Origin: Pelorhabdus rhamnosifermentans
GTDB lineage: Bacteria > Bacillota > Negativicutes > UMGS1260
Assembly (NCBI RefSeq): GCF_018835585.1
Contig: NZ_JAHGVE010000001.1
Span: 124,001 to 188,000 of the forward strand
Direction of reading: 5' to 3'
Length of the DNA: 64,000 bases
Part shown: positions 9,642-16,754 of the stretch, in pieces
Position numbering within the stretch: position 1 is the first letter of the stretch
Layout of the letters: each line of letters opens with the position of its first letter
Translations under genes and position numbers: made by a program
The notes under the pieces: model-generated
Told to the model about the DNA's origin: nothing
The model's input: the letters and a program-made list of their open reading frames with translations, nothing else
Database searches by the model: none

Positions 9642-9828
9642 ATGGGATTAGATATTGATAAATTAACAATGAAATTAGATGATTTGAAATATAGAGAGTT
9701 TAATTAATTCATATAAAAAAGTAATCAATAATTTTGAGATTAATTCTGAAAAATTTTTAGAATTAAAGAAGATAAGAGAAGATTATATCATTGATATATT
9801 GAATACACGAAAAAAAATTGTGCAATAA
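9642..9828 (+). pseudogene. Frameshifted 3' remnant of an unknown gene
   Basis: From ATG 9642 the frame reads MGLDIDKLTMKLDD and stops at TAA after 21 codons. The +1 frame then continues open as SYKKVINNFEINSEKF to TAA at 9826-9828. Joined, the two pieces give about 60 residues of lysine-rich, apparently helical protein, which looks like the C-terminus of a decayed gene. It may belong to a lost member of the glycan block; the family is not recognised. It marks the border between AT-rich DNA on the left and richer DNA on the right. Confidence 0.4.
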
Positions 9829-9865
9829 CAAAAAAACGATTCAACTTTGCTGGGAGGCATCTACT

Positions 9866-11236
9866 ATGACTTTATCTCGAAAGGCTTTTAAAGCGTATGA
9901 TATTCGTGGGCGTGTGCCGGATGAATTGAATGAAGAGATGGCTTATCGGATTGGGCGGGCTTTTGTGGAGCTGCTTTCGGCTAGAAATGTGGTTGTCGGA
10001 CGAGATGTTCGCTTATCCAGTTCTGCTTTGGCTACGGCAGTTACGAAGGGTTTAATAGATGCAGGGTGTAATGTAGTAGATATTGGACTGTGCGGTACGG
10101 AACAGATTTACTTTGCTACATCTTACTTGGGACTTGATGGCGGCATTATGGTGACTGCTAGTCATAATCCGATGGATTATAATGGTATGAAGCTGGTGCG
10201 GGAAGGTTCCCGGCCCATTAGCGGCGATACGGGGCTGCGGGTGTTGGAAGAAAAAGTTGTCACAGGCGATTTGGCAAGTATTGTGTCGGAGGCTGAGCGC
10301 GGTACTGTCACAACGAAAAATATCATGGACGATTATGTACGGCATCTGCTTACCTACATAGATCGCTCGGCTTTGAAGCCGTTACGTATTGTCGTCAATG
10401 CAGGAAACGGCTGTGCTGGGCCTGTGCTTGACGAATTAGAGAAGTTTTTACCCTTTGAGTTGATTAAGGTTCATTGCGAACTGGACGGTACCTTCCCGAA
10501 TGGCATTCCGAATCCGCTGCTCGTCGAAAATCGCGAGAGTACGGCTCGTGCTGTGCGGGAGCATCAGGCTGATCTAGGAATTGCCTGGGATGGTGATTTT
10601 GACCGTTGTTTCTTTTTTGATGAGCAGGGCGATTTTATTGAAGGCTATTATCTCGTGGGATTTCTTGCGCAGGCTTTTTTACGGAAGTGTCCCAAGGCCA
10701 AAATCATTCATGACCCGCGGTTAATGTGGAATACCATCGAATTAGTGGAACAGGCAGGCGGTCAGGCTGTGGAAAGTAAAACAGGCCATGCTTTTATTAA
10801 GGAGCGTATGCGTGCGGAGGATGCTGTTTATGGCGGCGAAATGTCGGCCCATCACTATTTTCGAGATTTTTCCTATTGTGACAGCGGCATGATTTCCTGG
10901 CTGCTTATTGTGGAAAGCATGTGTATTATGAATCAGCCACTGTCGACTCTGGTCGCAGACCGGATGGTCCGGTACCCAGTAAGCGGAGAAATCAATCGGA
11001 CAGTAAAGGATGCGCCGCAGGTTTTGGCTCAGATTGAGAGAAACTATCTGACGCCGGACGCGGATGTGGATCGTACAGATGGGTTGAGTATTGCTTATCA
11101 AAACTGGCGGTTTAATGTCCGCATGTCCAATACCGAGCCTGTATTGCGCTTAAATGTGGAAAGCCGGGGCGATGCCCGGCTTATGCAGCAAAAAACGCAG
11201 GAAATGCTGGCGCTCATTGATAGCATGAACAACTGA
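9866..11236 (+). CDS. Phosphomannomutase/phosphoglucomutase
   Basis: A 456-residue alpha-D-phosphohexomutase. It starts [14 protein letters not shown], carries the phosphoserine loop [14 protein letters not shown] near residue 100, the metal loop [11 protein letters not shown], the sugar loop [10 protein letters not shown] and the phosphate loop RMSNTEP. It interconverts hexose 6-phosphate and 1-phosphate, feeding GDP-mannose or glucose-1-phosphate for the rml pathway. ATG 9866 is chosen because GGGAGG is at 9852-9857; a longer frame from 9818 has no support. It converges with the next minus-strand gene, with only 5 nt between the stop codons. Confidence 0.92.
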   Translation: MTLSRKAFKAYDIRGRVPDELNEEMAYRIGRAFVELLSARNVVVGRDVRLSSSALATAVTKGLIDAGCNVVDIGLCGTEQIYFATSYLGLDGGIMVTASHNPMDYNGMKLVREGSRPISGDTGLRVLEEKVVTGDLASIVSEAERGTVTTKNIMDDYVRHLLTYIDRSALKPLRIVVNAGNGCAGPVLDELEKFLPFELIKVHCELDGTFPNGIPNPLLVENRESTARAVREHQADLGIAWDGDFDRCFFFDEQGDFIEGYYLVGFLAQAFLRKCPKAKIIHDPRLMWNTIELVEQAGGQAVESKTGHAFIKERMRAEDAVYGGEMSAHHYFRDFSYCDSGMISWLLIVESMCIMNQPLSTLVADRMVRYPVSGEINRTVKDAPQVLAQIERNYLTPDADVDRTDGLSIAYQNWRFNVRMSNTEPVLRLNVESRGDARLMQQKTQEMLALIDSMNN

Positions 11237-11241
11237 TGATT

Positions 11242-11547
11242 TTATCTTCGGACGGCCTCCCACATGAGGGACTGAGTCAGCAAACTGATGCCATCGGCAA
11301 AGCCCTGGTGATAGTAAATATCCTGGGCGAAAAATTCCAATTCTGAAAAGTGGTCTTCTAACTGATGGAGCTTAGCGATTTGTTCTGACGTTAATTCAGC
11401 GGCTAATTCCTGTTGTAATTGTTTCAGCTTTTGATGGGTAGCATAGTAATCACCGGAGACACTGTCGAGTTCCCGTAGATTTTCTTCACTATGCATGGCT
11501 TCGAGGTCCCGTACGGCTGTTTCAAAAATGTGCATCCCTTTACTCAT
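11242..11547 (-). CDS. Small unknown protein
   Basis: A 101-residue soluble, probably helical protein (MSKGMHIFETAVRDLEAMHS at the start). It has a leucine- and glutamine-rich middle and ends in FADGISLLTQSLMWEAVRR. The ATG at 11547 is chosen because AGGAGG lies 8 nt upstream on the minus strand; a longer frame to 11616 runs through a hairpin. I do not recognise the family. A stable hairpin followed by a short T run lies about 38 nt before the start on the same strand and could attenuate it. Confidence 0.65.
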   Translation of the reverse strand: MSKGMHIFETAVRDLEAMHSEENLRELDSVSGDYYATHQKLKQLQQELAAELTSEQIAKLHQLEDHFSELEFFAQDIYYHQGFADGISLLTQSLMWEAVRR

Positions 11548-11584
11548 GATGATTCCTCCTGTAATTTTTTCAGCAGGAAATGAA

Positions 11585-11622
11585 AAGCGCATGACAGGTC
11601 TTTTGGACCTACACATGCGCTT
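11585..11622 (-). terminator. Hairpin in leader of the 101-residue gene
   Basis: The arms AAGCGCATG/CATGCGCTT enclose an inner stem AGGTC/GACCT with loop TTTTG. On the minus strand the hairpin is followed by TTTT, then by the ribosome site of the 101-residue gene. It could be an attenuator or leader terminator. Confidence 0.5.
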
Positions 11623-11753
11623 GCTTTATCATTGGCATATACATAAACAAGCATCTACGGAACACCTTGCTTTCCGCTATTGCCTGTTACTTGTTATGCG
11701 AATCTGCATACAGTTTTGTCCGAACGAAGTTGGATGACCGAACATACCGTCGC

Positions 11754-11782
11754 TTGAATCAGAGGCGGCTGCACGGTATAAT
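11754..11782 (+). promoter_or_regulatory. Sigma-70-type promoter for a candidate small RNA
   Basis: TTGAAT at 11754-11759 and a perfect TATAAT at 11777-11782 are separated by exactly 17 nt. No + strand gene follows; the expected transcript runs into the hairpin-plus-T5 at 11839-11883. Confidence 0.5.
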
Positions 11783-11788
11783 AGTAAG

Positions 11789-11883
11789 TATCGTCGTGGG
11801 CAGTTAACTGTTACGTGTAGGTGGTAGTAGCACCTGCTCGTGCCTGAAAGTGCGTCAACACTTTCAGGACACGGCGACTTTTT
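11789..11883 (+). ncRNA. Candidate orphan small RNA, about 95 nt
   Basis: A promoter at 11754-11782 predicts a start near 11789. A strong stem, CGTG plus CCTGAAAGTG paired with CACTTTCAGG plus CACG around loop CGTCAA, ends at 11873 and T5 follows at 11879-11883. An inner AGGTG/CACCT stem precedes it. No open reading frame of note is inside. It does not match the signal-recognition RNA, tmRNA, 6S, RNase P or riboswitch motifs I know. The surrounding 364-nt gap (11617-11980) holds no protein gene that I can support. Confidence 0.4.
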
Positions 11884-11980
11884 AATTTCCATCTATTTTC
11901 ATTATAGTCCTTTAACTGAAAATTGCAAGAAAATATGTTTGCGAGATTCGAATTTGATTCAAATTCATGACGGGGTTATA

Positions 11981-12238
11981 TTATTCGTAATGTCCCCTGC
12001 ATTGTAGTACATAAATATTTTCGTCATCCATTTTATAAATAAGTCTATGCTCTGGACTTATTCTTCTACTCCAATAACCGTTCAATTCATGCCTGAGAGG
12101 CTCCGGCTTTCCTAATCCTTCGTTCCCGTTCCGTTCAATGTCTTTAAGTAATTCATTGACTTTTTTTAGAACTTTTTTATCCGTCGTTTGCCAATATAAA
12201 TAATCTTCCCAGGCAATATCGGTAAAAAACTTATTCAT
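11981..12238 (-). CDS. yoeB: YoeB-type mRNA interferase toxin
   Basis: An 85-residue toxin of the Txe/YoeB family. It starts MNKFFTDIAWEDYLYWQ and has LLKDIERN, the GKPEPLRHELNGYWSRRI core and the C-terminal CRGHYE. The glutamate, arginine and histidine of this fold catalyse ribosome-dependent mRNA cleavage. The start at 12238 overlaps the end of the antitoxin gene by 8 nt, the usual arrangement. Confidence 0.92.
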   Translation of the reverse strand: MNKFFTDIAWEDYLYWQTTDKKVLKKVNELLKDIERNGNEGLGKPEPLRHELNGYWSRRISPEHRLIYKMDDENIYVLQCRGHYE

Positions 12239-12488
12239 CTTCAATGACCGTTCTGGCCTGAACATTCCCGGCTTTTAATTGTTCTATGGATTTAATTAAT
12301 CGATCATAGGTCTTTTTGTTACTGCGAACATATAGATTTTCTATTAGGTTATTGTACTCAGCCTCCGATAGCATGACAACATTACCGCCTTGTTTACGAG
12401 TAATGACAATAGTTTCAAAATCATTATTTGCTTTATCACAATAAGTTTTAAAGTTTTCTCTTATTTTGGAGTAATTTACGGCTAACAT
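12231..12488 (-). CDS. yefM: YefM-type antitoxin
   Basis: An 85-residue Phd/YefM antitoxin starting MLAVNYSKIRENFKTYCDKA. The N-terminal part (VITRKQGGNVVMLSEAEYN) is the DNA-binding and dimer fold; the acidic C-terminus covers the toxin. The ATG at 12488 follows AGGAGGTG with good spacing; the longer frame upstream has no ribosome site. The gene precedes yoeB and a palindrome with the TGTACA core lies just upstream, so it is likely self-repressed. Confidence 0.92.
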   Translation of the reverse strand: MLAVNYSKIRENFKTYCDKANNDFETIVITRKQGGNVVMLSEAEYNNLIENLYVRSNKKTYDRLIKSIEQLKAGNVQARTVIEDE

Positions 12489-12502
12489 GAAGAACACCTC
12501 CT

Positions 12503-12518
12503 GTACAATATATTGTAC
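12503..12518. promoter_or_regulatory. Likely YefM operator
   Basis: GTACAATATATTGTAC is a perfect 16-bp palindrome 14 nt upstream of the yefM start. It contains the TGTACA-type core known for YefM-YoeB operators in E. coli. Confidence 0.6.
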
Positions 12519-12611
12519 GGGATAAGAAGGCTTTATGCAATGTTTTTTTACTAAAATGACCAAGTTCCAGCAGAGAGTTTCTATTTAGATAAGCGTAAAT
12601 TTTTTTATTAA

Positions 12612-12655
12612 AGCCCTTTTCACGTGTAGTCGTGAAAGGGGCTGTTAATTTTTTT
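12612..12655 (+). terminator. Stem-loop followed by T7
   Basis: AGCCCTTTTCACG pairs with CGTGAAAGGGGCT around TGTAGT, with a T run at 12649-12655. No + strand gene lies just upstream, so its parent transcript is unclear. It and the sites at 12770-12937 are the main contents of the 590-nt gap 12489-13077. Confidence 0.45.
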
Positions 12656-12769
12656 CGGCTTTTTTGAAAGGAACTGTCACTTTTTTTGTTTTTATTTATT
12701 TTCCCTTTAGACAAAATATATGCGGTAAATTATGTAAGATAAGCTTGTTGTAATGAAGTAAACATAATT

Positions 12770-12803
12770 TTGTCATCTATTTGTCATATACTTGCTATAT
12801 AAT
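12770..12803 (+). promoter_or_regulatory. Pho-box-like activator site with -10 box
   Basis: Two direct repeats TTGTCAT (12770-12776 and 12781-12787) are 11 nt apart, the layout of the proteobacterial PhoB box. TATAAT follows at 12798-12803 after 10 nt, the spacing expected when the box replaces a -35 element. The next gene downstream on this strand is the sensor kinase. Confidence 0.45.
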
Positions 12804-12893
12804 AACAAATATTCCATTTAAAGATATTTTTTCTAATGTATAATACCTCTAAACTTATCAATCTTATGCGTGAATCCGCTAACATATAGGTGT

Positions 12894-12937
12894 GAACTAT
12901 CTAAATGGATAGTATACACTATCCATTTAGATAGTTC
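12894..12937. promoter_or_regulatory. Long palindrome upstream of the sensor kinase
   Basis: Two perfect 20-nt arms (core CTATCTAAATGGATAG) flank ATAC. It ends about 140 nt before the kinase ATG and next to a possible -35 region (TAAGAT at 12958 as -10). A related palindrome lies at 15530-15569. It is probably a regulator binding site; a cruciform or transcript hairpin is the alternative. Confidence 0.6.
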
Positions 12938-13057
12938 CTAAGTATGTGAATAATTGGTAAGATGTAAGTGAATAAAAAATCAAGGGATGTGAGTGACAAT
13001 GACAAAAGAACAGTGGGTGGACAAGTTCAGGGATATCTAGGGCATAGGAGCCGGCTG

Positions 13058-13138
13058 ATGAAACTGACAATGCAGTTATGTATTATTACAATCCAATGGG
13101 TAATCATATCTGGATTTATTTATTTGATATGGCGATGA
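13058..13138 (+). CDS. Short upstream ORF overlapping the kinase start
   Basis: ATG 13058 follows AGGAG (13046-13050) by 7 nt and encodes a 26-residue hydrophobic peptide, MKLTMQLCIITIQWVIISGF plus six residues. It overlaps the start of the kinase frame, which has no ribosome site of its own. It may couple translation of the kinase. A further 13-codon frame (12999-13040) precedes it. Confidence 0.35.
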   Translation: MKLTMQLCIITIQWVIISGFIYLIWR

Positions 13139-14766
13139 TGGAAGCCTTGGCGATTTATACTTGGCAATTTCGTAAATTACCAGGTGCTATGTATTATATC
13201 GCTTGCCAGGTGTGTAAAGGTGCCTGGATTTTATTTTTCCTTTTGTCTGATAGAAGCGACGAATTGTCAGTTAAAATGTTTTGGAGTTCTCTTCAAGAAA
13301 TGGTGGCTGTCCTTTTACCCTATCTTTGGTTTTTGTTTATTTGGCACCTAAGTAAGCAGGAGAATGAAATACTTTATTTAGTAAAGTATGGCTTTCTCGG
13401 TATTATTGGCTTTCTGTGGCTGGTCATTTTATCTAATTTTTGGCAGGGGTTGTATTGGAGTTCAGGTTGGGTGGATGGTCAGAACATCGAATTTGGTTTT
13501 GGACTTATAAATTGGCTGGTTTTAGGCAATAGTTATCTACTGTGTGTGATAAGCACGGTCTTAAGTGTGCGCTGGGTATCTCTTAACGTTGGTTTGCGCC
13601 GACGCCAGGCCTTATGGTTTGTGATGCCCGAATTATTTCCCTGGCTGGGGCACATGATGATGCATATTCCGGCCTGTTGTGTTTTTGTTCCTCCTGCTTT
13701 CGGGGTTTTGCTATCAGGAGTTTTTGCAGCTTGGGCTTATTATCGCTGGAAGGTTTACCGCATTCTTCCTCTTGCTCAGGAACTAGCTGCTCGTAACAGG
13801 ATGGATGGTTGGCTAGTAATTGATGAACAGGACTATCTTGTGGAGATGAATGTTGCTGCGAAAACGATGCTTAACGGTTTACCAGCCGCTATCGGCGCGA
13901 GGTTTAGGGAAGTAGTTGCGAGTTGGTCTCACTTGGATGAATTCTACAGAAATTCGGATTTGGAAAACTGTGAAGTGATGCGCGAATATCCTGAAGGATA
14001 TCGTTATTTTCGATTGAATCGGATTTTCTTAAAGAAAGTCGAGGAGCATTTGCTTGGGCAGATTATTTTAGTAACGGATATTACCCGGCAGAAGCAGGAA
14101 GAAGCCAAGCGAATCGGGCAGGAAAAGGCCCAGGCCGTTCTGTATGAACGCAATAGGCTGGGCCGGGAATTACACGATGGGGCGGGGCAGTTTCCTGGCT
14201 ATGTCAAAGTGCAAACGCAGGTGATTCAGTTGTTGTTACAAAAAGGCCAGTTGTTAGAAGCCAGAGAGCAATTGAAAACCTTATCTCAAGTCGCTGATGC
14301 AGCTTTTTCCAATGTGCGAGAAGCAATTAACAGTTTGAAGGGGAATGTTGGGGAATGGAACTTTTTTAATAAATTGCAGGACTGGCTGGAGCAATTCCGC
14401 AAAATGACCGGAATTACTATCGTTTCTACTGGTTTAGAAGGGATGTCATCCAGTCGGATGATGCCGGAGGCCGAAGTCCAATTGCTGCGGATTATTCAGG
14501 AAGTTTTGGCAAATGTTCGAAAGCATTCCGGTGCCCATAGCATTCAGCTGGCTTTTACTTTTGTCGCGGGGCAGCTTGTCGTTAAAATTTTTGATGACGG
14601 TTGTGGATTTGATGTAAAAAAAATGCAAACTGTTCCGGGAAAATTTGGCCTTCACATTATCATGGAACGCGCTGAGGAAATAGGGGGAACCTGTAAGGTA
14701 CAATCAATTCTTGGCCAGGGCACTCTGGTGACAATTGAGATTCCTTTATGCTATCACGTAAAATAA
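13078..14766 (+). CDS. Sensor histidine kinase, 7TM/PAS/HisKA_3
   Basis: A 562-residue kinase. Residues 1 to about 220 form seven hydrophobic segments of the HisKA_7TM type; a PAS-like domain follows (MDGWLVIDEQDYLVEMN, about 240-340). The dimerisation helix carries the phospho-acceptor histidine in RELHDGAGQ near residue 364, and the ATPase domain shows N, G1 and G2 boxes (EVLANVRKHSG, DDGCGFD, GLHIIMERA). HisKA_3 kinases pair with NarL-type regulators, as here 21 nt downstream. ATG 13078 gives the complete first membrane segment but lacks a ribosome site; a short ORF with a good one overlaps it. The signal is unknown. Confidence 0.9.
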   Translation: MYYYNPMGNHIWIYLFDMAMMEALAIYTWQFRKLPGAMYYIACQVCKGAWILFFLLSDRSDELSVKMFWSSLQEMVAVLLPYLWFLFIWHLSKQENEILYLVKYGFLGIIGFLWLVILSNFWQGLYWSSGWVDGQNIEFGFGLINWLVLGNSYLLCVISTVLSVRWVSLNVGLRRRQALWFVMPELFPWLGHMMMHIPACCVFVPPAFGVLLSGVFAAWAYYRWKVYRILPLAQELAARNRMDGWLVIDEQDYLVEMNVAAKTMLNGLPAAIGARFREVVASWSHLDEFYRNSDLENCEVMREYPEGYRYFRLNRIFLKKVEEHLLGQIILVTDITRQKQEEAKRIGQEKAQAVLYERNRLGRELHDGAGQFPGYVKVQTQVIQLLLQKGQLLEAREQLKTLSQVADAAFSNVREAINSLKGNVGEWNFFNKLQDWLEQFRKMTGITIVSTGLEGMSSSRMMPEAEVQLLRIIQEVLANVRKHSGAHSIQLAFTFVAGQLVVKIFDDGCGFDVKKMQTVPGKFGLHIIMERAEEIGGTCKVQSILGQGTLVTIEIPLCYHVK

Positions 14767-14787
14767 TCGAATAAGGAAATGATAATC

Positions 14788-15468
14788 ATGATAAGAGTAT
14801 TACTTGTTGATGATCATTCGTTGTTTGTAAGTGGGCTGAAAACTTTGCTTAAAGTGAGTGGTATCGCTGTAGTCGGTATGGCTAAGGATGGTGTGGAAGC
14901 GCTCCTGGCGGTTAGAGAACTTCAGCCCGATGTGGTACTCATGGACATTCAAATGTCAGGATGCGATGGCCTGACAGCCACGCGTTTAATAAAAGCTGAA
15001 TTTCCTGACATAAAGGTTGTAATACTGACTATGATCGATGAGGATCAGCTGGTATGTGAAGCGATTCAAAGCGGTGCTTCGGGATTTTTGCTTAAAAACC
15101 TTGAAGCTGAGGCGCTTTTGACGATGTTGGAAGATGTCGTAAAAGGGGAAATGGTTTTTTCGCCGGGGCTGACCAAACGTTTATTGCAGGGGTTTGTGAC
15201 GAGTCAGAATGGAAAATTTCCAGCGGGGTCCGTCAGTGGTGCAAAAACGGGAAATCCACTGACTCCACGACAGAAAGAAGTTTTAATCCATATCGCGCAT
15301 GGACAAACTTATAAGGAAGTTGCCGCGGATCTCAATATTAGCGGAAACACTGTGAAGTATCATATGAATGAAATCCTAGAGCGACTGCATCTGGAGAATC
15401 GTGTTCAAGCAGTTGCCTATGCAGTTCAGGCTAACTTGACGGTGGCGAACGAGTGGGAACAAAATTAA
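14788..15468 (+). CDS. NarL/LuxR-family response regulator
   Basis: A 226-residue regulator. The receiver domain has LLVDDHS, the phospho-acceptor aspartate in VVLMDIQMSG near residue 54, the TM switch and the lysine in FLLKN. The C-terminal LuxR helix-turn-helix (LTPRQKEVLIHIAHGQTYKE, then NTVKYHMNEI) covers about residues 157-218. ATG 14788 is chosen because AAGGA is 10 nt upstream; ATG 14779 is too close. It is the cognate partner of the upstream kinase and is followed by its own terminator. It may bind the palindromes at 12894 and 15530 (inference). Confidence 0.92.
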   Translation: MIRVLLVDDHSLFVSGLKTLLKVSGIAVVGMAKDGVEALLAVRELQPDVVLMDIQMSGCDGLTATRLIKAEFPDIKVVILTMIDEDQLVCEAIQSGASGFLLKNLEAEALLTMLEDVVKGEMVFSPGLTKRLLQGFVTSQNGKFPAGSVSGAKTGNPLTPRQKEVLIHIAHGQTYKEVAADLNISGNTVKYHMNEILERLHLENRVQAVAYAVQANLTVANEWEQN

Positions 15469-15472
15469 TCAC

Positions 15473-15501
15473 AAACCGGGGAGGAAAATCCCGGTTTTTT
15501 T
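15473..15501 (+). terminator. Rho-independent terminator of the two-component operon
   Basis: AAACCGGG pairs with CCCGGTTT around GAGGAAAAT and a T7 run follows, 5 nt after the regulator's stop codon. Confidence 0.85.
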
Positions 15502-15529
15502 GTTGAGTAATTTACCGAACGTACGTTTC

Positions 15530-15569
15530 CTCTCTAAAGAGGTAGGTGATATCCTACCTCTTTAGAGAG
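15530..15569. promoter_or_regulatory. Long palindrome upstream of the exopolysaccharide operon
   Basis: Two perfect 17-nt arms (CTCTCTAAAGAGGTAGG and its complement) flank TGATAT. The half-site shares CTnTCTAAAnnGnTAG with the palindrome at 12894-12937. It lies about 136 nt before the first exopolysaccharide ATG, close to the 140 nt seen in front of the kinase. A possible -10 (TACGAT) lies at 15593. Confidence 0.6.
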
Positions 15570-15687
15570 TACCAAAAAATGTTAAAACTTGCTACGATAT
15601 AAGTGCAGCAGAAACAACAGAAGTGATAAGATTTTTGTACTTTGCATAAATATATAAGATTGGGTGAAGGTGCTTACAAATTTTTTT

Positions 15688-15698
15688 GGGGGGGGGGG
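15688..15698 (+). repeat. G11 homopolymer after T7, next to the first start codon of the operon
   Basis: Seven T then eleven G end 7 nt before ATG 15706. The G tract sits where the ribosome site should be and no other site is visible. Such tracts change length by slipped-strand replication, so translation of the first gene could be phase-variable. Sequencing error is the alternative. Confidence 0.6.
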
Positions 15699-15705
15699 CT
15701 GCCAG

Positions 15706-15933
15706 ATGCATGATCAGTCTTTAACAGTCACGGACCAGGTAAAAAAGCTGATTGATATGGGATATTACCCTTTTCAGGTAAATGGATTTATTCAGGACTG
15801 TATTGGGACGACCAAATTGGATCAGCTAAGTGCTACCGAGCTGGAAACATTACGAATCGAATTAGATAATCAAATAAGGTTCGGTTTAAAGTGCCAGACA
15901 TTAAAAGAGAAGAGGATAAACCGGAATGATTGA
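15706..15933 (+). CDS. Small unknown protein, first gene of the exopolysaccharide operon
   Basis: A 75-residue protein starting MHDQSLTVTDQVKKLIDMGY. It is soluble and probably helical, with no signal peptide and two cysteines. A longer frame from GTG 15664 would read through the G11 tract as a glycine run, so ATG 15706 is preferred. Its end overlaps the phosphatase gene by 8 nt, which ties it to the BY-kinase/phosphatase system. The family is not recognised. Confidence 0.6.
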   Translation: MHDQSLTVTDQVKKLIDMGYYPFQVNGFIQDCIGTTKLDQLSATELETLRIELDNQIRFGLKCQTLKEKRINRND

Positions 15934-16723
15934 TAGTCACATTCATATCTTGCCAGGCTTGGATGACGGGGCAAAAGATAGGACGACTGCCATCCAAATG
16001 CTAATGATTGCCTCAGCCAGAGGAACCACCGCAATGATTGCCACCCCCCATGTTATCGAAGGTGACTGGCTGCCGGATTGGCAGGATATCGTCAGTCGCT
16101 GTCAATTGTTACAGACGGCTGCCAGGCAAGCCGGACTGACACTGGAGTTGTATCCAGGGGCAGAAGTTGCGTTACAATTGGATATTTTGGAACGGATACC
16201 CGGGCCAGGTGATTATTGTATCAATGGCGGACAATATTTATTGACGGAATTGCCGGGGTTGGAAATTCCCAGTTACACGGAAGAGTTCTTTTTTAAACTT
16301 CAGACTAGAGGAATTACTCCGATTCTGGCTCATCCCGAACGGCATCCAGTTTTGGCACGTCAGCCGGAGATATTGGCCGGATGGATAAGGAAGGGGATCC
16401 TTGCGCAAATGAATGGGCCGAGTATTACCGGACGTTGGGGTGAGCGAATTCGAGAGACGGCAGAATTGTTCTTAACTAATGGCCTCATTCATTTGATCGG
16501 TTCTGATGCGCATAGCACTCGGGCCCGCAATCCGGATATGCAGGCAATCTGGTATCGAATGATTGAATTGGTTGGTGCGGAGTCAACTAAACAATTATTT
16601 GTCATCAATGCCCTGCAAGTTTTGCAGAGCCGAGCCGTGGAAGTAGAGGAAATTGGTGACTTGGTTTTTCCTCAATCAACGAATCGTTGGCAGCGGCTAT
16701 TGAAGAAATTTACGGGTAGTTAA
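15926..16723 (+). CDS. PHP-type protein-tyrosine phosphatase, CpsB/YwqE family
   Basis: A 265-residue metal-dependent phosphatase of the polymerase-and-histidinol-phosphatase fold. Metal ligands are visible in MIDSHIHILPGLDDG, ATPHV, GAEVAL, LAHPERHP and GSDAHS. Family members (CpsB, Wzb4, YwqE) dephosphorylate the tyrosine tail of the BY-kinase and so tune chain length. The kinase with a six-tyrosine tail lies three genes downstream in the same operon. Confidence 0.92.
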   Translation: MIDSHIHILPGLDDGAKDRTTAIQMLMIASARGTTAMIATPHVIEGDWLPDWQDIVSRCQLLQTAARQAGLTLELYPGAEVALQLDILERIPGPGDYCINGGQYLLTELPGLEIPSYTEEFFFKLQTRGITPILAHPERHPVLARQPEILAGWIRKGILAQMNGPSITGRWGERIRETAELFLTNGLIHLIGSDAHSTRARNPDMQAIWYRMIELVGAESTKQLFVINALQVLQSRAVEVEEIGDLVFPQSTNRWQRLLKKFTGS

Positions 16724-16754
16724 TAGATGTGCAATATTTTCAGGAGGTAGATTA

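Noticed and set aside
9818-9865. N-terminal extension of the phosphohexomutase
   Set aside because: It would place the GGGAGG ribosome site inside the gene, and family proteins start near ATG 9866.
11819-11835. T-box-like motif AGGTGGTAGTAGCACCT
   Set aside because: The T-box antiterminator needs a close match to AGGGTGGNACCGCG, a specifier loop and a downstream synthetase or amino-acid gene on the same strand. None is present.
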